A stretch of 45,337 nt of DNA, taken from the NCBI GenBank assembly GCA_947650005.1, contig CANSTU010000019.1, positions 1 through 45,337 on the forward strand, read 5' to 3'. Below the pieces are notes generated by a model, which saw only the letters and a list, made by a program, of their open reading frames with translations, had not been told where the DNA came from and made no database searches. Origin of the DNA: an uncultured Lachnospiraceae bacterium (lineage in GTDB: Bacteria; Bacillota; Clostridia; Lachnospirales; Lachnospiraceae). This document shows positions 40,213 to 45,337 of the stretch, in pieces. The translations under genes were made by a program, and so were the position numbers. Position 1 is the first letter of the stretch; each line of letters starts with the position of its first letter.

Positions 40213-40415
40213 CATGAAAATCGATTGCTGCGCGCTCCCATAACCGCTGTGGGTAAGGGATTCGCATACCGGCAAGCATGAAAGCCAGTCGCTGTGCGCT
40301 CCCGCAACCGCCGCTGGTAGGCACAAAACGACCCGGCCTGCTTGCGTCTAGCAGGCTCGTCCGATGGCTGAATTCCCGGATGAGCCGGCCTGTCCTGGGA
40401 TTCAGCCATCGGACG
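40213..40415 (-). repeat. Direct and inverted repeats in the second araC leader
   Basis: Two ~41-bp direct repeats (40213-40253 and 40277-40317) share CATGAAA, GCGCTCCC, AACCG and a following GCTG-rich end at a 64-bp offset. An inverted repeat, CGTCCGATGGCTGAATTCCC (40358-40377) against 40397-40415, pairs with one unpaired base. A further hairpin GCCTGCT/AGCAGGC lies at 40336-40356. All fall within the presumed transcript leader of the araC gene. Minus-strand GGGAGCGC elements recall the repeat family. Confidence 0.65.
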
Positions 40416-40454
40416 GGACCTTCATGGTAAAGAACAACCTGCAAATATAGTTAT

Positions 40455-40485
40455 ATTATTGACGTTTTGTTAAAAAAAGTCAATA
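40455..40485. promoter_or_regulatory. Dyad and candidate araC promoter in the araC/GH3 divergent region
   Basis: TATTGAC (40457-40463) and GTCAATA (40479-40485) form a perfect 7-bp dyad with a 15-bp spacer. On the minus strand TTGACT (40478-40483) and AATAAT (40455-40460) form a promoter with a 17-bp spacer that overlaps the dyad, so a bound protein would occlude it. The 474-bp gap 40180-40653 contains this dyad, the leader repeats, a palindrome ATGCCAGGCAT (40523-40533) and the GH3 hairpin. Confidence 0.45.
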
Positions 40486-40623
40486 TCTTCCCTGTCCAAG
40501 TCATTTTTGAAATAGCTTTTCAATGCCAGGCATGTTAAGATAAAAAATAGATTAACAGCCGTTTTTCGTCCGCGCTTCAATGCTCGCTGAAGTGGGCAGG
40601 ACGATTATGGTGAAAAATAAGTG

Positions 40624-40649
40624 TGCGCTATCCGGCGCAGAAAAGGAGA
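40624..40649 (+). repeat. hpA hairpin plus Shine-Dalgarno in front of the GH3 gene
   Basis: TGCGC (40624-40628) and GCGCA (40635-40639) pair over a 6-base loop, followed by GAAAAGGAGAAGGT and the ATG at 40654. Upstream, TGCTCGCTGAAGTGGGCA resembles the degraded hpA at 38776-38790. Confidence 0.55.
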
Positions 40650-40653
40650 AGGT

Positions 40654-42939
40654 ATGACAAGGGATCAATTGCAGGAACTGATTGGGAAAATGACTTTGGA
40701 AGAAAAGGCGGCCATGTGTTCCGGAGCCGATTTCTGGCACACGGAAAGCGTGGAGAGGCTTGGAATCCCGGCCATGATGGTTTCCGATGGCCCTCACGGT
40801 CTGAGAAAGCAGGATCAGAAAGCGGACCATCTGGGCGTGAACGACAGTATTAAGGCAGTGTGTTTCCCAGCCGGCTGCGGAACCGCGGCCAGCTTTAACC
40901 GGGAGCTGATCACGAAAATGGGAGAAGCGCTGGGAAATGAATGTCAGGCAGAGGGCGTGGGCGTCATACTGGGGCCTGCTGTGAATATTAAGCGTTCTCC
41001 TCTGTGCGGCCGGAATTTTGAATATTATTCGGAGGATCCTTATGTGGCCTCAGAAATGGCGGGCGCGCTGATTGAAGGGGTTCAGAATAAGAATGTGGGA
41101 ACCAGTATTAAGCATTTCTTGGCAAATAATCAGGAGCACCGCAGGATGTCCTCTTCCTCCGAGATGGATGAGAGGACGATGCGGGAAATCTACTTGACGG
41201 CCTTTGAGGGGGCGGTGAAAAAACAGAAGCCCTGGACGGTTATGTGCTCTTACAATAGGATTAATGGCACTTATGCGGCGGAGAATAAGGAAGTTTTGAC
41301 GGATATTTTGCGTGATGAGTGGGATTTTGACGGATTTGTGATGAGCGACTGGGGAGCGGTGAATAACCGGGTGCCGGATCTGTATGCGGGCCTGGAGCTG
41401 GAAATGCCCTCATCCGGCGGGATCAACGATAGGCTGATTGTGGAGGCTGTAAAAGAGGGACGTCTGGAGGAAGCCGTTCTCGATCGGGCGGTGGAACGGA
41501 TCCTGAATATCGTCTACCGTTTCGAGGATAACAGGGACAAAACGGCAGTCTTTGACAGGGACGCAGATCACGAATTGGCGAGAAAGGTGGCGGAGGAAAC
41601 CATCGTGCTTCTGAAGAACGAGGATGGGATCCTGCCTCTCGACGAAAAGGAGAAGATCGTCTTTATCGGAAAATATGCTGCAAGCCCCCGTTTTCAGGGC
41701 GGCGGCAGTTCCCACATCAACAGTCATAAGGTGACGAGCGCCTGGGACTGTGTGAAGGAGTGGGGAAACATTACGTTGGCAGAGGGATTCCGGGATGAGA
41801 AGGACGAGATCGACGAGGCTTTGATGGCGGAGGCTGTGGAACAGGCAAAGGCGGCAAAGGCAGCGGTGATTTTTGCTGGACTTCCGGATGCCTTTGAGTC
41901 GGAAGGATTCGACAGGGGCCATATGAGGATGCCGAACTGCCAGAATGAATTGATTGCCCGCGTGGCAGCGGCGCAGCCGAACACGATCGTGGTTCTACAT
42001 AACGGTTCTCCTGTGGAGATGCCCTGGGCGGATCAGGTAAAGGGAATTGTGGAGGCCTATTTGGGCGGCCAGGCCGTGGGAGGCGCGCAGGTGGATATCC
42101 TGTTTGGAAAAGTGAATCCAAGCGCGAAGCTTCCTGAGTCCTTCCCCTATAAGTTGGAGGATAACCCTTCTTATCTGTATTATGTAGGTGAAGGGGATAG
42201 AGTGGAATACAGAGAAGGCGTGTTCGTGGGCTATCGCTATTATGATACGAAGAAGATGGACGTAAGGTTCCCCTTCGGCTTTGGGCTTTCGTATACTGCT
42301 TTTGATTATTCCGATTTAAAACTGAGCGCGGAGAACATTTCTGATCAGGATACTCTATCAGTGAGCGTCAATGTGACCAATACGGGCAGCAGGGCTGGGA
42401 AGGAAGTGGTTCAGCTCTATGTATCCGATGTGGAAAGCACCGTGATCCGTCCGGTGCAGGAGCTGAAGGGCTTTGAAAAGGTGGAACTGGCTCCTGGAGA
42501 GACAAAGACGGTGACCTTTACGCTGGATAAGAGGGCGTTCGCTTACTGGAACACCACGCTCCATGATTGGCATGTGGAGAGCGGGGCATTCCTGGTTCGG
42601 GTTGGAAAATCCTCTAGGGATATCGTTTTAGAGGCTCCTGTTAACGTGGATTCCACGGTGAAGGTTCCGGTACGTTATACGCTGGATACCACCTTTGGAG
42701 ATGTGATGAAGGATCCGAAGGCCATGGAAATGATGGCTCCGTTCATGAAGCTGGGGATTCTGGAGACGGGTGAAGATGAAGGCTCTAACGCTGCGTCGGA
42801 AGCGATTTCTTCGGAAATGCAGGAGGCGATGATGCGCTATATGCCGCTGCGAGGGCTTCTGAGCTTCTCCGGCGGGGCTGTGACCATGGAACAGCTTCAG
42901 GGCATGGTGGATGCATTGAACGCAGGGCAGCAATCTTGA
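40654..42939 (+). CDS. Glycoside hydrolase family 3 (beta-glucosidase-like)
   Basis: A 761-residue GH3 enzyme without a signal peptide. The catalytic barrel begins MTRDQLQELIGKMTLEEKAA, and the nucleophile Asp232 is in DFDGFVMSDWGAV, with sugar-binding MVSDGPHGLRK and SIKHFLANNQEHRR. An alpha/beta sandwich follows, then a fibronectin-III-like domain (VNVTNTGSRAGKEVVQLYV), and an extra ~85-residue C-terminal segment rich in methionine (MKDPKAMEMMAPFMKLGIL) of unknown role. It probably releases beta-linked sugars from short oligosaccharides in the cytoplasm. AAGGAGAAGG sets the ATG at 40654. The araC gene is divergent. Confidence 0.95.
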   Translation: MTRDQLQELIGKMTLEEKAAMCSGADFWHTESVERLGIPAMMVSDGPHGLRKQDQKADHLGVNDSIKAVCFPAGCGTAASFNRELITKMGEALGNECQAEGVGVILGPAVNIKRSPLCGRNFEYYSEDPYVASEMAGALIEGVQNKNVGTSIKHFLANNQEHRRMSSSSEMDERTMREIYLTAFEGAVKKQKPWTVMCSYNRINGTYAAENKEVLTDILRDEWDFDGFVMSDWGAVNNRVPDLYAGLELEMPSSGGINDRLIVEAVKEGRLEEAVLDRAVERILNIVYRFEDNRDKTAVFDRDADHELARKVAEETIVLLKNEDGILPLDEKEKIVFIGKYAASPRFQGGGSSHINSHKVTSAWDCVKEWGNITLAEGFRDEKDEIDEALMAEAVEQAKAAKAAVIFAGLPDAFESEGFDRGHMRMPNCQNELIARVAAAQPNTIVVLHNGSPVEMPWADQVKGIVEAYLGGQAVGGAQVDILFGKVNPSAKLPESFPYKLEDNPSYLYYVGEGDRVEYREGVFVGYRYYDTKKMDVRFPFGFGLSYTAFDYSDLKLSAENISDQDTLSVSVNVTNTGSRAGKEVVQLYVSDVESTVIRPVQELKGFEKVELAPGETKTVTFTLDKRAFAYWNTTLHDWHVESGAFLVRVGKSSRDIVLEAPVNVDSTVKVPVRYTLDTTFGDVMKDPKAMEMMAPFMKLGILETGEDEGSNAASEAISSEMQEAMMRYMPLRGLLSFSGGAVTMEQLQGMVDALNAGQQS

Positions 42940-43045
42940 TAGAACGGAAAGGGATTGGCATAGGATAGGGCGGTGACTCAATACACAACGAGAGGCTTTG
43001 CTCCAATCGTGTGATCTGCCATGTAACATCATCATTTTCATAGGG

Positions 43046-43075
43046 AAAAGAAGGCGGCCGCGGCCGCCTTCTTTT
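43046..43075. terminator. Perfect 30-bp palindromic bidirectional terminator
   Basis: AAAAGAAGGCGGCCG and CGGCCGCCTTCTTTT are exact complements with no spacer. The stem ends in a T-run on either strand and serves the convergent GH3 and GH31 genes. Confidence 0.88.
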
Positions 43076-43085
43076 GTTACAGGCA

Positions 43086-45083
43086 TTAAATCATTCCGAT
43101 CAGATAAGATTGCTTCGCATCCCTTAGGAACACAGGAAGGGTATCCAACGGCGCTTCCACCTCATACCAGGATCCGCCCGCATATTCTTCTCCGCTTCCT
43201 GCATGGATCCAGGATGCGCCCTTTGGCAGGTAGACATTCCTCTTCATTTCGCCTTCGCGACACACAGGCGCCACCAGGATATCTGGGCCGTATAGATAAG
43301 AATCCGTGATGTCCCAGGTCTTGGCATCCTGCGGGAATTCGTAGAACAGGGCACGCATGACAGGACTCCCCTTTTCATGGGCTTCCCGCATCAGGCTCCT
43401 GGTATAATCGCGCATCTTTTCCCGGATGCGGATAAACTTCACCAGGATGGGATAGGCCTCCTCGCCGAAGCTCCAGATCTCGTTATCGGCTCCGGTCTGT
43501 TCCCGCACCTCCCCGGCCCGATTGACGATGGGCTCGTGGGGAACCCGGCTGCCGTGGAGGCGCATTACCGGACAGAAGGCGCCGAATTGGAACCAACGTA
43601 CTAAGAGCCTGCGGAAGGCCGGATCCTGCGTGGCGCCGCCGTGGAATCCGCCGATGTCCGTCGTCCACCAGGGGATGCCGCACAGACCCATGTGGATGCC
43701 TGCGCAGATCTGTTTACGGAAATCTTCCCAGGAGGACATGATATCGCCAGACCATACCAGGGCGCCGTAACGCTGGCTTCCTACCCAGGCACAGCGGATC
43801 AGGTTTACGATATCCTCCTGGCCCGTTTCTGTCTGGCCTTCGTAGAAAAGTCGGGCGTATTCCCGGGGATAGACATTGCCAACCTGGGCCACCGGCCCTG
43901 CCGCGTATCGGTACATGCCATAATCATAGGTGGTAAATTCCGGCTCCGCTTCATCCAGCCAGAAGGTACGGATACCCAGATCCGCATAGTTTTTCTTCAC
44001 CTTTTCCCAAACGTATTCCCTGGTGCGGGGATTGGTGGCATCCATGAACACGTTATTCCCGTGGAAAACCATCTGCACGTCAACGCCTGCATTGCTCTTC
44101 ACCAGCAGGCCCTTCTGTTTCATTTCCTCGTAGTTTTCACTGCGCCAGTCCACCTGCGGCCAGATGGAGACCATGGTTTCGATTCCCATTTCATGGAGCC
44201 GGGCCACCATGTCGGCAGGATCTGGGAAGTATTCCTCGTCAAAGCGCCAGTCGCCGCAGCGGGGCCAGTGATAGTAATCGATCACCAGCACGTCCACTGG
44301 GATATCCCTCTTCTTATATTCCTGTGCAATGGAAAGCACCTGATCTTGGTTAAAATAGCGCAGTTTACACTGCCAGAAGCCAAGGCCGTATTCCGGCATC
44401 ATAGGAGCCGTTCCGGTGGCATGCGCATAGGCTTCCACGATCTGTGCCGGACGTTCGCCTGCGGTAATCCAGTAATCCAGCTGCATCGTACAGGCTGCCA
44501 CCCATTCTGTGGTATTTCTGCCGAAATGCACCGTGCCGACGGCTGCATTGTGCCAAAGGAAACCATAGCCTAAGCTGGACACATAAAAAGGAATACTGGC
44601 CTGGGAATTCCTGTGGGCCAGCTCCAGATTACATCCCTTCAAGTTCATTACTTCCTGCTGATACTGGCCCATGCCGTAGAGTTTTTCTTCTGGATCTGAC
44701 ACAAAACTGGCTCTCAGCTCATATCCGCCGCCGGGAAGGGGGGTGAACTGGCGCGCCTTTTTCTGCAGAGCGCCTCCATTGGGGATTTCCTGCAGCAAAA
44801 GTTTCCCGTTTTGGTCATAAAAACAGATCTGCAGGGCATGTCCCCAGGGCTGTACCTTCAGAACTGCCGTGATATTGCCATTTTGGATAGAAGCTTCCCA
44901 TTCGCCTGTGCTGATCTTAACGTCCGTTTCTTCCGGCTCCAGGAGCGCGATGCTCCCTTCCTCGATCTCTCCCAGGAAAGAAGCGCGTACCCGTAGACTG
45001 CTTTCCCCCCAAGGAGCTACCTCCACCGTCTCCCCGTTTTCCCGGAAAATGAGACAATTGCCGTTTTGTTCAAAAAATTCCAT
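43086..45083 (-). CDS. Glycoside hydrolase family 31 (alpha-glucosidase/alpha-xylosidase type)
   Basis: A 665-residue cytoplasmic GH31 enzyme. The N-terminal beta-sandwich includes KLYGMGQYQQEVMNLKG. The barrel contains VLVIDYYHWPRCGDWRFDEE, nucleophile Asp377 in IRTFWLDEAEPEF and acid/base Asp447 in LVWSGDIMSSWEDF. The late RLHGSRVPHEP and LYGPDILVAPV are typical. WLDEAEPE is seen in both alpha-glucosidases and alpha-xylosidases, so the substrate stays open. AAAGGAGGGG precedes the ATG. Its promoter with an operator-like palindrome is upstream. It converges with GH3. Confidence 0.95.
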   Translation of the reverse strand: MEFFEQNGNCLIFRENGETVEVAPWGESSLRVRASFLGEIEEGSIALLEPEETDVKISTGEWEASIQNGNITAVLKVQPWGHALQICFYDQNGKLLLQEIPNGGALQKKARQFTPLPGGGYELRASFVSDPEEKLYGMGQYQQEVMNLKGCNLELAHRNSQASIPFYVSSLGYGFLWHNAAVGTVHFGRNTTEWVAACTMQLDYWITAGERPAQIVEAYAHATGTAPMMPEYGLGFWQCKLRYFNQDQVLSIAQEYKKRDIPVDVLVIDYYHWPRCGDWRFDEEYFPDPADMVARLHEMGIETMVSIWPQVDWRSENYEEMKQKGLLVKSNAGVDVQMVFHGNNVFMDATNPRTREYVWEKVKKNYADLGIRTFWLDEAEPEFTTYDYGMYRYAAGPVAQVGNVYPREYARLFYEGQTETGQEDIVNLIRCAWVGSQRYGALVWSGDIMSSWEDFRKQICAGIHMGLCGIPWWTTDIGGFHGGATQDPAFRRLLVRWFQFGAFCPVMRLHGSRVPHEPIVNRAGEVREQTGADNEIWSFGEEAYPILVKFIRIREKMRDYTRSLMREAHEKGSPVMRALFYEFPQDAKTWDITDSYLYGPDILVAPVCREGEMKRNVYLPKGASWIHAGSGEEYAGGSWYEVEAPLDTLPVFLRDAKQSYLIGMI

Positions 45084-45210
45084 AGTCCTTCCCCTCCTTT
45101 AAAATAGAATGTTTAGCAGCTCTTTCGGACTCTTTTCCTAAATTAATTGCCAGCTGCAATACCGCTATCTCTTCCTACTGATCTTTGTACAGAGATAACA
45201 TCCAACAGAT

Positions 45211-45256
45211 TTAGCGCTAATAATAATTATAACAGGTTTCGGCTTCCCATGCCCAA
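45211..45256 (-). promoter_or_regulatory. GH31 promoter with operator-like palindrome
   Basis: On the minus strand TATAAT (45226-45231) is preceded by TG one base away (extended -10), with a weaker TTGGGC at 45251-45256. A perfect palindrome TTAGCGCTAA (45211-45220) lies at the expected transcription start, the usual place for a LacI/GalR-family repressor. CCAACAGATTT occurs at 45202-45212 and again at 45292-45302. No LacI-family gene is in the window. The rest of 45084-45337 holds no gene. Confidence 0.55.
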
Positions 45257-45337
45257 CTATTTGTGTCTGCCATAGTAAAATAGCCATCAGGCCAACAGAT
45301 TTGAAACCGATGCGCCCGCCCTGCCAGGATTGTGCCA

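Overview
The window looks like the chromosome of a gut anaerobe of the class Clostridia, most likely Lachnospiraceae. Base composition is close to balanced and Shine-Dalgarno sites are strong and purine-rich. Gene content fits: a type-2 GalT beside GalK, an aldo/keto reductase with two ferredoxin-like cysteine clusters, a VanW/YoaR cell-wall protein, a DUF4080-type radical SAM protein, a YjfB-family protein, GH3 and GH31 glycosidases, and a sugar ABC transporter without its own ATPase. The genus cannot be fixed from sequence alone. I see no rRNA, tRNA, CRISPR array, integrase or transposase gene.

Layout. 1-5.3 kb: LysR regulator, divergent Fe-S aldo/keto reductase, then galK-galT and a terminator. 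5.4-10.8 kb: IclR regulator and L-fucose isomerase, a WYL-domain regulator behind a tandem hairpin array, and a DUF3795/GyrI-like pair. 10.9-24.7 kb: a catabolic locus of unknown substrate. An AraC regulator and a Gfo/Idh oxidoreductase point left. A long operon points right: enolase-superfamily enzyme, Gfo/Idh oxidoreductase, 2-hydroxyacid dehydrogenase, CE7 deacetylase, two permeases, binding protein, TIM-barrel isomerase/epimerase, NagA-like deacetylase and NagB-like deaminase, closed by a terminator. 24.7-26.8 kb: a leftward nitrilase-family hydrolase and a third Gfo/Idh enzyme. 26.9-31.3 kb: MazG-like protein, radical SAM protein, endonuclease III and a DEDDh exonuclease. 31.4-36.5 kb: a probable operon with a 34-residue membrane protein, VanW protein, AIR-synthase-like protein, Lrp regulator, aminotransferase and TrmL. 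36.6-45.3 kb: a YjfB-like protein, carboxylesterase, DUF378 protein, a second AraC regulator, GH3 and GH31.

Most unusual feature. A family of modular hairpin repeats is spread through the whole window. The full module is a GC-rich hairpin (hpA), then a Shine-Dalgarno-like stretch around AGATGGGAGCAA, then an A/T-rich hairpin (hpB, core ATTGAAA/TTTCAAT), then CTCCC and a TGAtTTGAG-like linker leading into the next hpA. Copies occur singly or in tandem (61-, 62- and 65-bp periods). The last copy normally stops where a start codon begins, so the repeat itself supplies the ribosome-binding site. About a dozen unrelated genes start this way (galK, galT, fucI, WYL regulator, DUF3795, an araC gene, 2-hydroxyacid dehydrogenase, TIM-barrel gene, nagB, nth, DUF378, GH3). 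Stems differ in sequence yet stay paired. GGGAG and CTCCC are placed so that each CTCCC could pair with either the preceding or the following GGGAG, which suggests a possible translational switch. Two copies also extend into the 3' ends of coding regions (exonuclease, nagA). A separate 267-bp element with a perfect 86-bp inverted repeat lies next to the first araC gene.
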